This document shows positions 44,601 to 55,821 of a stretch of 64,000 nucleotides of DNA, in pieces (positions within the stretch are counted from its first letter, which is position 1; the number at the start of each line of letters is the position of its first letter). The notes beneath the pieces are model-generated. The model saw nothing but the letters and a program-made list of their open reading frames with translations, was not told the DNA's origin and did no database searches. Origin of the DNA: Ceratopteris richardii (Eukaryota > Streptophyta > Polypodiopsida > Polypodiales > Pteridaceae); the NCBI GenBank assembly GCA_020310875.1, contig CM035444.1:113144295-113208294 (forward strand), in the 5' to 3' direction. The position numbers and the translations under genes were made by a program.

Positions 44601-47027
44601 CAGACTTGATCAAATTTGGCCATGACTGTCCAAAGAATGTGCGATTGGAACTACTTTATAGATTGCCCAAGTATTGGCAATAAAATTCCTTTTGGGAATT
44701 ATTCACTCAGGTTCCATTTATTCGATGGAAAACTGTGAAAAAGAGTAAGTTGTTCCAAGTCTGAACAGAGTAAAGAAATTCCAAGAATGTAGTCTGCAAC
44801 CGTGAAAATGGTAATTAAGTATGTGGAAGGTAAAACATAAGTGTTTACCTATCCTTAAAGGGATTTTGGTACAAATCCAAAAAGCATGAGCGGATGCTTA
44901 AGACTTAAGCAGTAGAGAGATTCCTATATAAAGTCCCCGGGGTAGGTACCTAAAGCAACAGTAAACAAAGGAATCTAAAGACAAGAAGTCAAAAGCTCTT
45001 GTCGCTACAAAATTGGTCAAGAATAACCAATTGAACTTGAATTTGAGAAATTCAAGAACTTGGAATTTTGATTGGTTTTCATTTGAAAACCCTAGCAAAG
45101 AAGAATTGATATTCTGTTAAGAGGTTTTCAAGTTCCCAAGGTAAAGCACATGATTGTGAGACGATCATGTGAAGGAATCAAAACCTAGAAAATCTAGTTA
45201 GAGGTAATACCTGGAACTTCTAAATTCTCGTAAAAGAATTGAAGAGATAAGGTACTCTATCAAGAGATGTTTAGACTTTAGGATAAGAATCACCCACACA
45301 TTAATGTGAATATAAAAAAGGGTGGTATGGGACACGAGATTTTATACTCAGATTGATATAGGAAAGATGGTATGGGACATCGGACCGTGGGATGATAATT
45401 ATCTTTTAGTCCTAGTTTGGATTTTGAAGTTAGGTTTCCTCCTCAAGGGAATTAAGACTTCAAGAAAAGTTTAATTTGTAAAGGATGAAAGTAGTATCTT
45501 ATGATACTTCAAGGTAACTTCAAGATCAAGAAAACTGAAGATATGAAGTAAGTAACTTCCAAGATCTTCTTAGAACACTTCAAGTTTAAGTGTTATTGAT
45601 CAGAAATATTTGATAAATTTCTGAAAGAAGTTGGACTTTGATTTTGAAGTTGATCTTTTCAACTAAAGATTTAATTGACCAAGTCAAGCATCAAGTTCCT
45701 AGTATAACTTGATAAATTCACTCTTTTGACTCAACGAAATGCACAAGAATTGCATTCACGATTAGGAGTCAAAAAGACTGAATGTGACCTGAACTTAGTC
45801 TCAAGTGAAGCATTATTTGAATATGAAACTCATCGACAGAACCTCAGTGGGTCGACACACTGATGTTGGTTACCACACTAGTATCTTGTGGTTGGATGAT
45901 GTTTTTGATTTTCTTTGAATCTTTTTGAGAATCCAGCTTATTTCTCTTAAAGATAAAGACAATGCTTCAATATCCTGTTGAAATAGATCTTTGAAAAGTT
46001 GAAGTCCTGAGTCATCTAGTCTTTGACTCATAGCAAGTTTATGTTATATTTGAAGTTTGAATTGGTTGTACAGAGTCTTAGTTATTTCTTTCCGCTTTCC
46101 AAATCTTTTGAAATTGACTCAGATATAGTATCTGATTCCTTTTGCAAAAGACCAGGGTTAGCCGGTTAGAATAAAATAACTAACTTGAACATCCTAGATA
46201 GATGTTATGTACAAGAACCTTTTCAATCTTCAAAAGATGATAAGTCTAAGTGGACTTATTCATTTGAGTTTGCTTCAAGTTATAGCATAAATGATTTCCT
46301 GGAGTCCAGTATACTCTAGAATAGGGAAGTTAGGAGTTGCTCATCAGATTGACAATTCCCAAGAACTTTCAGTTAAAATCTTTGAGAAAAGTGTCTTAAG
46401 TTGGACAATTTTTATTTTGAAGTTGTATTGGTCAAGTTATAGTATGGTTGACTCAAAGAAATGGTAAACTTTCTCCTACAATTTACAAAGGATTTTTAAA
46501 CTCATAAGGACAAAGTAGTCCTCTAGTCGAGTGAAAAAATCAAGTAACTGTTAGATCAAAGTAAACCATTGTATAAACATCTATAGTTAGATGTATGGGA
46601 CAATCAAACTTCAAGTTCTCCAAAACAAATTCAAGTGAATCAAGAGTTCTCAAAGTCCTGCGAGGGATAAGAATCCCACCTTCATTACTAAGCCCATGCA
46701 CCAGTTATGCCTAGAAATGGACTAGTAATTTGAATCCACCTAGTTCACATGTTTGTGCCTAGATCGCACATCCAGAAACTGTGAATTAGCCAGGGATGTC
46801 ATTAGATCCACCCTTATTATTCTTCACTAGTTTGTACTTTGTCCCGTTTATCAAAGTGCAAACCTGGATAGTGTTTTGAATCATTTGGGCAGGGATGCCA
46901 CCACAGAGATGAGACATGTTCTTCCAGTTCTAGAACATGACCATGTTCTTCCAGTTTTAGAACATGAGGCTCGGGGGTTGCCTACAGTATGTATATAGCT
47001 CTATTTTCGAGGACGAAAACCTTTTCC
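41618..47027 (+). other. Non-coding internal region of element D
   Basis: 5.4 kb without recognisable gag or pol. The first 450 bases include a 95-codon frame (41757-42044) with no known domain, and a weak antisense tRNA-like stretch (B-box-like GGATCGATTCC at 41771-41781, minus strand). The rest is rich in AAGTT/CTTGA-type phrases and many short direct and inverted repeats. Its last 1.5 kb (45.48-47.02 kb) is shared with element E at 60.5-62.0 kb. Just before the polypurine tract is GAGGCTCGGGGGTTGCCTAC, conserved in all three family 3' ends seen here. Confidence 0.8.
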
Positions 47028-47040
47028 AAGGGGGGAAGAA
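47028..47040 (+). promoter_or_regulatory. Polypurine tract of element D
   Basis: AAGGGGGGAAGAA lies directly before the 3' LTR. The same tract precedes the middle LTR of element E (59672-59684). Confidence 0.9.
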
Positions 47041-47467
47041 TGTAATAAAGTAAGTCTATGATCCAAGGGTCTGGCCGGTTCAGACAGATCTGAAATCGGA
47101 TACCGTTTGGTCATCCGTGTGTATGACCAAAGATCTCGAGTTTAGACTTACTAGGAGGTCTTGTGCTCTTGTGAACAAGTGATCCACTTAGCTTAGTGGT
47201 TAAGTCTCAAGGATGTGAAGGACGAGGTCTTGGGTTCAATCCCCATGAGGTACATGGGAAGAGTATTTTGCCCAAAGAGCTCTAGAACCTTCTAGAAGCA
47301 TCCACTAGACACTTGGCGCACATGTAGTTACATGGCTGACACTTGGATGATTAGCATCCACCTGCCCAAGAAGGCAGTCCCCTGGAGAGAGCTATATATA
47401 GAGGCATTTGGTTGGGAGGAGAGTCATCTCTCAAGCATGTGGTGGTCGTAATCCTTGTTCTCTTGCA
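47041..47467 (+). repeat. 3' LTR of element D
   Basis: 427 bp, about 99% identical to 41178-41604, with the A box at 47189-47199 and the B box at 47233-47243. It is followed by the target duplication ccttc. Confidence 0.95.
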
Positions 47468-47472
47468 CCTTC

Positions 47473-48786
47473 ATTCGTGGGTTGTGCTAACACGCATCCT
47501 ATGGCATAATTGGATGCATCCACATGTACATGGAATGGCTTACTCCAATCTGGTGTAGTCAATATAGGTGCTGAGCACAAGCGTCGTTTGAGTTCATTGA
47601 ATGAATTTTCACATTCATCTGTCCATTCAAAGTTGGTTAAAAGAGAGTACAAAGGCTTGGCTATGACTGCGTACATGTGTATGAATCTCCTATAATAACC
47701 GCAATGGCCCATAAACGCTTGTACCTCTTTGATGTTCATCGGCCTAGGTAAATCTGCAATCACCTTCACTTTTTCCTCATCCGTAGAGATTCCATTCTTT
47801 GACACAATGTGTCCTAGAATTTTGCCTTGTCTGACCATGAAAACGCATTTTTCTGGGTTCAAACAAACCTGATATTCTCGACATTTGTCAAATATTTGTC
47901 TTAGCTCGAGAATATGCGTCTGCCTGACGTTAGAATGAGCACATATGTCATCGACATATACTTCTAAACTCTTGCGTAAGAATTCCTTAAAAACATGACA
48001 CATGAGTTGCTGGAAAGTGGCAAGTGCATTTGTTAAGCCAAATGGCATTACCCGAAATGCAAATATGCCCCATTCAGTGGCAAATGCCGTCTTGTGTTGG
48101 TCCTCTGGAGCAATGGCTACTTGATTATAGCCTAAGAAACCATCAAGGAAGCTGTAAACTTCCTTGCCCGCAACTCTTTCCAATAGATGTTCTGTGATAG
48201 GAAGAGGATAATTGTCTCTAATCGTGGCGCCATTAACTTTTTTAAGGTTAATACACACACGCAATTTTCCATTCTTCTTGGGCACAACCACAATGGGGGA
48301 TACCCATTTGGTATGCTCAATTTCGTAAATGAATCGTGCTTCTATCAAGCGATCTATCTCCTCTTTAATCTTCGCAGCGTAGTTATCATTGTACGTGTAC
48401 GGTTTCTGTTTCGTAGGTTTTGCATCTGGAGTCATAGGGATTCTATGAGAGCATATATCTGGATCTACTCCTTTCAAATCTTTGTAACTCCAAGCAAAAA
48501 CATCTCTATATTCACGCAATAGGGCAACTAATTCTTCTTCTTCTTCAGTTGTCAAATCATGCCCTATGTATGTATATTTTTCTTCTTCTCCTTCTATGGC
48601 TACAATTATTTTCTTGGTTTTCTCTCGATTATCATATACTTGTCCATCATTCGCCTTTCTATTAGGCATTCGTACCATGATTCTTCTATCTTCGATTTCA
48701 TATTTCTTGAAATTATCGGGTACTTCAAATAAAGATTCTTCTTTTTCTGTCGTGGTTTTCTTTCTTCTTTCTTTTCTTGCCTTCAC
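47473..48786 (-). pseudogene. pol: Reverse transcriptase and RNase H start of element A
   Basis: Motifs in order on the minus strand: ELVALLREYRDVFAWSYKDL, ARFIYEIEHTKWVSPIVVVP, KKNGKLRVCINLKKVNGATI, YSFLDGFLGYNQVAIAPEDQ, FGLTNALATFQQLMCHVF, EVYVDDICAHSN (YVDD near 47947-47958), GHIVSKNGISTDEEKV, GHCGYYRRFIHMYA, and the RNase H start FHVHVDASNYAIGCVLAQ. This is a typical Ty3/Gypsy polymerase. Nested element D interrupts RNase H. Confidence 0.92.
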
Positions 48787-50689
48787 TCTTAGTAGTCACT
48801 TCTATGGCTAATCTCACCTCATTCGTAATTTCCTCGTGTCTCTGAGGGTGAGTCTCTACTTTGTAGAAATATTCTTCCTCTGATGCAAAGGGTGGGTCCA
48901 TGATAATTGATTCTAAATCGAAATCGCTTGCATCCTCGAATGCATCAGTGTTAGGTTCACATTCTTCTAAAATTGCATCGCACATGATTGGTTCTATCGT
49001 AAAAATTGAAATGTCATAGCCATCCTCGTCACAGTGGGGTGTCCATTGTTCTTCATTGATGGCTACGTCCATGGTTGCTAGGATTTCTGCCCAACCATGG
49101 GGTTCAAACTCTTCGTCAGGGAATACTACAGGTGCATAAGCTGGATCCTGAAGGGTTCGTGGATGTTGTTCTGCACCTAAGGTCTTGGCTTCTAACCTTT
49201 CTTCCTCTTGTTTTGCTACTTTACACATCCATAAATGAGTATCCTCATGCAACCAAGAAGGATCTGATTCTAATGAGTGCACGGATTCCGTTTCTACTTG
49301 TGTCTTATGGATGGTATTCCATTGTATTGGGGGTACATCTCGATGTGAATAGTCTTTAAGATTGACTTTGGTAGTCACTCCTAAATGTTGCAAGTACAAA
49401 GAATTAGTTCCCCAATCTTGTACAATTTGCAACTGACGCATGAATGGTTGTCCCAATATCATCTCATAAGCATGATTTTTTGCAAAGTCACAAATGGCAA
49501 AGGTATGCTCAAATTCTACACCACAAGTGGTGAGAGATATGCCTTCTAGTAAGCCTAATGGTTTTTCTATGTGTCCATCAGCCATTTGTAGCTTCATCCT
49601 GGTGGGTCTTAATGCTGGCTTACCCCAACGTTTCCATAAAGCGGTGGTAGCTATGGCTACTCTGGCTCCTGAATCTAAGATGGCTTTCGTGGTGTAGCCC
49701 TGATGGGTTATTGGAAGATAAGTGTTACCTTCCTCTCCTTCACTTACATCTCCAATCTTTTCTACGGGTATCTCTGGTACCTTATTTTGTGATCCTATTT
49801 GTGAGGGAGTAGTAGCAAGCTCGGGGAATTGATTTGCTACATGTTTCCACAATTCTGGTTTTACCTTTAACAACTCCTCTAGAGTGAGATTACACTGTAC
49901 TTTAGTGTTCTTGATCACTTCCGTGTTTCTAGGGATTACTGATTCTTCATTCCTCACTATTATCGTGGGTGCTCTCATATTAATAGACTTTGCTTCCCAA
50001 GGTCCTGTGAACTGAGGTAATTCTTGTAAAGAATTAGATTCAAATCCTGTGTGTTCACTCAGTTGTTCTTCCTCTACATCATCGTAAATAGAGGGAATAT
50101 CTTGGGGAAATTGTTCCTGCAAGTCATCTATTTCTTGAATAGGAGGATGGGTTCCTTGTTCTTTTCTCCATTTCTCTTCTTGGATTTCTCTCAAAAATTC
50201 ATGTGAGTACCTATGTATGGAAGACAAATTGTCTTGACTTTCTGTATTGGGTACTTGAAACTGGGATGGTGCATTCCTTTCCTGTGTCTCTGAGACAATA
50301 GGGTTCCTATGCTGATCCTTTTTCTCTTTGCTTTCAATCAAATATTCTAGCCTCTCCATTAGTCCTTGAAAATGTAATTCCGGTTTTGCCATGTTGTTCC
50401 AATTAAGATATCTAGAGGCTTCGAACAAAGCTTGTGCTAGTTCTACCATCTTCATGCAAAGTTTAGTTCTCTCAATTTCTAGATCAGCTCGAGGGTAGTT
50501 TTTACTCATTTCAGCTACTTGAGGTCCCTCTTTTAATCTAGCCTGATATGCACGAAACATCATGTCTAGATTTTCTGATATGGGTTCCGCTAAAACTGAT
50601 CTTGATTTTTGAGCTGGATTCTCTTGATTCAATTCTTGAGAAGTCAATTCTAGGATTTTGGCTCTAGACTCTTTTAAACTTCCTTCCAA
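48787..50689 (-). pseudogene. pol: Protease 1 (PR1) region and flanking linkers of element A
   Basis: The canonical retropepsin lies at about 49.4-49.72 kb: TYLPITHQGYTTKAILDSGA with the DSG active site near 49670, a middle part (MKLQMADGHIEKPLGLLEGI), and YEMILGQPFMRQLQIVQDWG at the end. Before it is about 310 residues of Gln/Glu-rich sequence (ISENLDMMFRAYQARLKEG, PELHFQGLMERLEYLIESKE). After it is an acidic linker leading to reverse transcriptase. This is protease 1 of the two in this element. Confidence 0.85.
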
Positions 50690-50809
50690 CTCAGTTATCT
50701 TTTTACTCCATTTTCTCTTTATCCTTTCTCTAGAATCTTTCCAAGATTTCGTCTTTTTACTGCTAGATTCTGCAACTTCACTAGTGCCAGCTAATTTTTC
50801 TTGATTAAG

Positions 50810-51313
50810 CTATTGGTTTTGTAAGAGCGCCTGGGCTCTTGTTATAGCTTGGATAGGCACGTATGTAGGGTTGCATCCATCTTCGTTATTTACAATACCT
50901 ATCACGTTGATCGGTGTCACATTCAGAGCATTAACAGGGTTCTTAGGACAATCTTTGATTATGTGCTCTTTGCCACAATCGGCACAAAAGCCTTGTATGT
51001 TATAGTACTGTGATTGCCCTGCTATTGAAGGATGTGGACAATCCTTTATGAAGTGATCTCCTTGGCACCTAAAGCATGGTCCTCTAGGGCCCTGTGGTCT
51101 CTGTTGTCTTAATTGGGGCCGTGGATTTGGGTTTGTGTACATCACATTAGCATAGTCTGGCTCCCAACTAGGTTCCACTGGTGGACTATCATAATGATAT
51201 GTTTCTACGTGTTCTGGTGACTCCGTGTAATAAGCGGGTGGACTATCTACATGCATAGAGTCAAAACTGTTTGAGTGTGGGTCACTCTCTGTGATCAAAG
51301 GTGAAGAAGGCAC
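50810..51313 (-). pseudogene. gag: Second zinc-knuckle region of element A
   Basis: Two CX2CX3HX4C knuckles (CFRCQGDHFIKDC and CADCGKEHIIKDC) lie at about 50.94-51.09 kb. They are additional to the knuckle at the end of the Gag core, so the nucleocapsid part holds at least three. The front of this segment is Pro/Tyr/Ser-rich. Confidence 0.75.
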
Positions 51314-51418
51314 TAAAGCCCTACTTAGGTTCTCTTCTGCAGCAGCGTATTTGACTGAGATGACATTCGCTGGTGGGGGTGGCTGCTGAGCTAAGACAGG
51401 TTGAGGTCTCTATTGAGC

Positions 51419-53326
51419 CTAGTATGGGTAGTTCTGAGGAGGCCTATAGTAATAAGGCTGAGCATTGTATTGGCCTTGATACCTACCTGGCTGCGGGTAT
51501 GCTTGCGGGTAGTTCTGTCTCACGGTCTGTTTGTTGTATGGGCAGTCCTGAGTCGTATGATTCGTGTATCTTCTCTCAATTGTACAGTATTGGCCACTAG
51601 GGTTGGCTTGAGGTTGTGGTGCATTGGGGCACACATTTGCCATATGGTCACCACCACAGGTGTAACAACGCTTGTTCATTAGCACCCTAGGTTTACTAGA
51701 AACTCCTAGTTTCTGGGCCACTTTTTTTGCTAGGTCTTCTATCGAGTTAGACAATTTTGTGGATGCTAGAGATGAACAGTCTGAATCCTTATAGACCTTT
51801 GAGAGTTCCAGCTCGTCTCCTAAGTTGTCCTCAATGTCTATGCATATTCTCACACATTGCTCTAGCGTTCTGGGTTCTTTTAGGTACACATAGGAGCGTA
51901 GTTTAGAGCTCAACAAGCCATCTAGAAACAATGACACTTGCTTAGCTTGTGAGGGTAGCTCTTGCATTGGACATCGTTCAACATATTGTCTAAACCTACG
52001 TCCTGCGAGTCTAACTGTTTCTTGAGGGGTCTGTTTGAAGCTATGAATCAACGAAGACGTGTCATGTCTAATCCCACTTTTAGAGAATTCAATGATGAAT
52101 GACTCTAAAAAGTGATGGATGTCTCTAAATTGCCTTTGTTGCAATGGTTGGAACCAAGTTAAAGCTGTATTCTTTAACGTTAGTCCAAATGCATTATATT
52201 GCGTGAACATGTCTTCAACTTGTTCTGCTCTTAGTACTTGCTTGAATTCTGCAACATTGTCATAGGGATCTCCTGTCCCATCAAAGTAATTTTTCATGGA
52301 TTTCACTAATTGAGTGGGTCTCAATATTCGTGCGTGTTCACGTGGTCTAGGTAGAGGAAAATCATCTCTACCACCTGGTATTCCATGATCTCTTTGTCTA
52401 TCCGCTCTATTAGTGTCCGTGGTTGTTCTATCTCTCCCCATGGGGTGATTAAAGCTTACTTCCGGTCTCTCTTTATTTCTCTCTCTTTGATTTCCATGGG
52501 CTGATGATGTTCCTGCCCCTTGTTGACTTGTATTCATGTTCGTTCTAGATGGAGGGAATACCAATTCACCTCTCCATGTGTATGTGTTTTTAGCGTGGTC
52601 AGGCACCACAAAGACTCTTTCTGAAGTCTCATCCAGGTATACAACCTTTCCAGGTGTATCCGGGTCCTTGAACTCGTATATCGTGATGATACCTACCTCA
52701 CTAAGTAGTTCTGTCTTGTATCTCCAAAAGGCTTCATCAGTTTCTTTATTTACAAACAACTCTATGCTTCTATTGTCTTGAGGGATCCATTCAGGGATTA
52801 GTACTCATGTCAGTACAGATTTCCCTCTAGGTGTTCTAGGCTCTTCTAATGGTTCTTTTCCTTGAGATTTAGTTTCCGTCTCTAATTGAATTACGCCAAA
52901 CTCATTCGTATTGTTTGGCTGCGTACTTAAGATGTACATTGTTCCTTCCTTGTCTATGTACGCGTCTCTCTCGAATTTCACCACTGGACGTTCCAATCCA
53001 ATGGGTTGATCGGGGTTGTGCATTTGCACCACTTGCCTTCGCAAACCATCCTCATAGATGCGAGCACCTAATCGGTTGGTTCGGAGAAACTCTAGTTGCG
53101 TTCTATAGGGTCCTTCTGGTTTTTCTAAATAGGCTACATTCGACCCTTCTTCTGGTCTTTCTGTGCTAAATGCCATTTCTGAGTCGCTGGTATCTGAGCT
53201 CTCGTAGGGATAACTAGTGTTCAATTGTTGAGCCCACGATCGTGCAGTAGTTCTTACGCTTGCCTTTGACGATCTAAGGCTTCATCGGTCTGACTTACCT
53301 ATATGTTTGCCCGATCTAAGGTTCAT
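51419..53326 (-). pseudogene. gag: Gag region of element A
   Basis: The start ATG at 53326 was set by similarity to B and C. N-terminal stretches are ARIYEDGLRRQVVQMHNPDQ, DAYIDKEGTMYIL and RTPRGKSVLT. The Gag core contains FDGTGDPYDNVAEFKQVLRA, LTWFQPLQQRQFRDIHHFLE and SLIHSFKQTPQETVRLAGRR. A first zinc knuckle (CYTCGGDHMANVC) and a degenerate second (CTIERRYTNHTTQDC) follow. By eye it is about 70% identical to B gag. The region is broken. Confidence 0.9.
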
Positions 53327-55144
53327 TAATTTTCTTCCTTGCACACTCAGTACACGCTCAGATCGTCAATGATTCTTTGTTATTACTTTCTTGATTCTTT
53401 TTAGATTTCTTTAGATTCTTGTCTTAGTGTATGCGTCAGGAATTCGACTTCCCGTGGTACTTTGAGTTCTCGTTCCGTCAGACTTATGTTTTTTTCCTTT
53501 AGGTTTTCGTGTCACACACCTTTATCTTTAGTCTTGGACTTGATAAATTTAATTCTCTTGAACTTGAGGCATTCCTATCGTCTTAAATCCACAATGCTAC
53601 CGTTTATCCTAAGCTAAGAACTGACTAAGGGGGTTGAGTAATCTTCCAACCTCGAGTCAGCTTTTCTGGTTGCTCTGATGCCCAAGAAGCCGCGCTTCCC
53701 AAGCTTTATGCCCTTCACTGCCTTGCTTTGGTTGTCTTTGATTGCCCTTGCTAGACCTAGAAAAATTCAATATTAGACCAATTCACAGTTGGATGATCAA
53801 GCACTTGAGTATATACACCTTTTAAGTCCCTTCCCTTTTGCCCAACTTTTTAATGCTTGCCCCCTGGCTTTCTAGTCCCAAACTAGGTCAACCTCAAAAT
53901 AGCTTATCTAAAAATAGCTTTCTAATGAGCTATTAAGCTCAAAAAACAGACTTCGGATGAAAAAGTTATGACCGTTCAGGCCCTGGGGGGTAAAAACTGA
54001 CAAACAGGTTTTTCTCCAAATATGAGCTAAGGGGTCTCCTATGAGTATAATCACCCAAAAATTTCCCAAAAATAGCCCCAAAATTGGCCAAAAAATGAAA
54101 CCCTAAAATTTGCGTTTGGGGTGGACAATCGTGATGGTCTGAGACAATCGCGATGGTCTGGGACTGTCGCGATGGCGTGAGGGTGAGCAATCGCGATGGT
54201 CTGAAGTGCACGGTCGTGATGGTCCAAAAAGTGAACAATCGCGATGGCTCGAACAGGTGGACAATCGCGATGGCGTAAATGTGAACCGTCGCGATGGCTC
54301 GATCAGGCGGACAATCGCGATGGCGTGATGCGTGAACCGTCGCGATGGCTCGATCAGGCGGACAATCGCGATGGCGTGAGTCAACGGTCAACGTGAACAA
54401 TCGCGATGGTCCAAAGTGAACCGTCGCGATGGTCACAGATGCGATGGCTTGAGCCAATCGCGATGGTCCGGGCGCGATGGCGTGAGCCAATCGCGATGGT
54501 GTGGGGTCAACCGAACAGTCGCGATGGTCCGCGAACCGTCACGATGGTCCAAATGAACCGTCGTGATGGCGTGAGACCGTCGCGATGGTCCGGCCGAGCC
54601 GTCGCGATGGCGTGAGCCTATCGCGATGGTTTGACACAATCGCGATGGTCTGAGACCGTCGCGATGGTCCACCAAAGTATGATTTTTTGCAATGCAAGTA
54701 TGGATTCCTAGAGGCGCAAGTGTGCTCTACACGCTGGTGTGGTCGCCTTCTTCAAATTCCGAACTTTGCAGACCATCCCGATGGTCTGACACAGTTGGAA
54801 ATTTCTGACAAAAACTGAGAATTTTACCTTTTCAAAGCTTTCCTGATGCACTGGAGCTCTGTACCTGCAAGAAAACTCAAGAAAACAAAAGTACACACAA
54901 GCACAAAAGCTCTCTCTCACTCTCTCGCATGCACAAATGAGGGGAAATGAGGAGAATGGGTGGATATGGTGAATTTTCTGATTTTTTTGGAGATGAAGAT
55001 GATGATGCGGTGATGAAGATGGAGTGTGGGGGAGGTGAAAAACACTAAAAACTAAGTAAAAACAACAACAAAAACTGAAATTTTTACCTTCCAACGCTAC
55101 TTCTTGCTATACTCTTACCATCACACATTCGTCCTAGACTCGAT
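53327..55144 (-). other. Long 5' leader of element A
   Basis: Non-coding, about 1.8 kb, between the primer site and gag, with the tandem array at 54121-54672. A pyrimidine-rich stretch followed by CTTGCAGGTAC lies near 54860-54880 on the minus strand and has a close match in C near 30755-30775. It looks like a splice acceptor, and leader splicing is a possibility but unproven. Confidence 0.65.
54121..54672. repeat. Tandem array of CAATCGCGATGG-type units in leader of A
   Basis: More than 20 copies of a 9-12 bp core (A/C)(A/G)(A/T)CGCGATGG are separated by variable spacers (TCTGAGA, CGTGAG, CTCGATCAGGCGGA and others). The centre TCGCGA is shared with the array of element B, but the flanks differ. 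An isolated related palindrome (CAGACCATC/GATGGTCTG) lies near 54771-54790, mirroring the isolated palindrome in B. Confidence 0.93.
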
Positions 55145-55161
55145 CCCCGGCAACGGCGCCA
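55145..55161 (-). promoter_or_regulatory. Primer-binding site of element A
   Basis: Minus strand TGGCGCCGTTGCCGGGG, four bases inside the LTR, identical to that of element B. Confidence 0.88.
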
Positions 55162-55165
55162 AATT

Positions 55166-55816
55166 TGGTGTTGCTCTAGCACAATGGTGAGAACCATGTT
55201 AAGAAGCTTCACCTCCTTAATGTCAATCCGCGGAAGAGATAGGAGTGATATGAAGATCGTGAATGTGAGATGAAGTGAGAGTGAAGGTGAGAAGCATAGA
55301 GATGCACACACACATACACACACACAACGAAGAGACAAGCAAGGCACAATGGAAGGTGAGAAATTAACTCTATTACTCAAGAACACTCTTACAAGTTCAA
55401 AATAGCTCTACGCTCTTCTCTACTCAAACAAGCTAACCTCAAAAATGAGCTCTCTAGCTCTTTTTATAGTTTCTAGACTAGTTTTGACCGGTTTCACATC
55501 TAGTGACCGGCATAGTTAAAAAATAGGTCCTAGATGCTATTTGAAAGGGTAAACGATGTCTAAAAATAACGAAAATAGATACGCTTGTTCTACCTAAGCT
55601 CCTCAAGCTCGAGGACTCCTCGGCTTGCACAAAATGGAGCTATGGATTACAAAATGGGGTTTTCTATGTTACATATGTTACAATAGTGATAAAAATCACT
55701 GTTGGAGGTTTTTGGAAAGTATTTGAAAACATAATTCTTTGAAAAAAGATTTGACTGGCTCCTTGCTCCGTTGTTACATGCTTCCGCGTCTTCTATGCCT
55801 CTGGCTGCTTCCAACA
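55166..55816 (-). repeat. 5' LTR of element A
   Basis: 651 bp, about 98.6% identical to 33462-34112, with a TATA box at 55461-55468. It is followed by target duplication gcatg and the continuation of element C. Confidence 0.96.
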
Positions 55817-55821
55817 GCATG

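Larger units (their letters stand above)
41178..47467 (+). mobile_element. Non-autonomous LTR retrotransposon D (LARD-like, chromovirus family)
   Basis: 6290 bp with two 427 bp LTRs (41178-41604 and 47041-47467) that differ at about three positions. The target duplication ccttc is perfect (41173-41177 and 47468-47472). A Met-tRNA primer site and polypurine tract are intact. The 5.4 kb between them holds no protein-coding frame of note, so this is a large retrotransposon derivative that would depend on proteins of another element. Element E has the same LTR family and carries chromovirus integrase, which makes it a relative of the likely helper. Structurally the element looks whole. Low LTR difference (about 0.7%) suggests a recent insertion, later than that of A. 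Confidence 0.92.
33462..55816 (-). mobile_element. Large Ty3/Gypsy LTR retrotransposon A with two protease-like domains and long 3' frames
   Basis: A minus-strand element with 651 bp LTRs (33462-34112 and 55166-55816) and a perfect target duplication gcatg (33457-33461 and 55817-55821). After leaving out nested element D, it is about 16 kb. Order from right to left: 5' LTR, primer site, leader with array, gag with several zinc knuckles, protease 1, reverse transcriptase, RNase H, integrase, protease 2, low-complexity frame and three long post-pol frames, polypurine tract, 3' LTR. The LTRs differ at about nine positions (1.4%), so insertion was roughly half a million to a few million years ago depending on rate. 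It is broken, with about half a dozen breaks. Confidence 0.95.

Noticed and set aside
47431-47472. Reading frame running from element D LTR into RNase H of A
   Set aside because: It is an accident of the insertion point; LTR sequence is not part of the protein.
53966-54675. Open frames rich in HRDG/PSRL repeats
   Set aside because: They cross the CAATCGCGATGG array in the leader of A and are repeat side effects.
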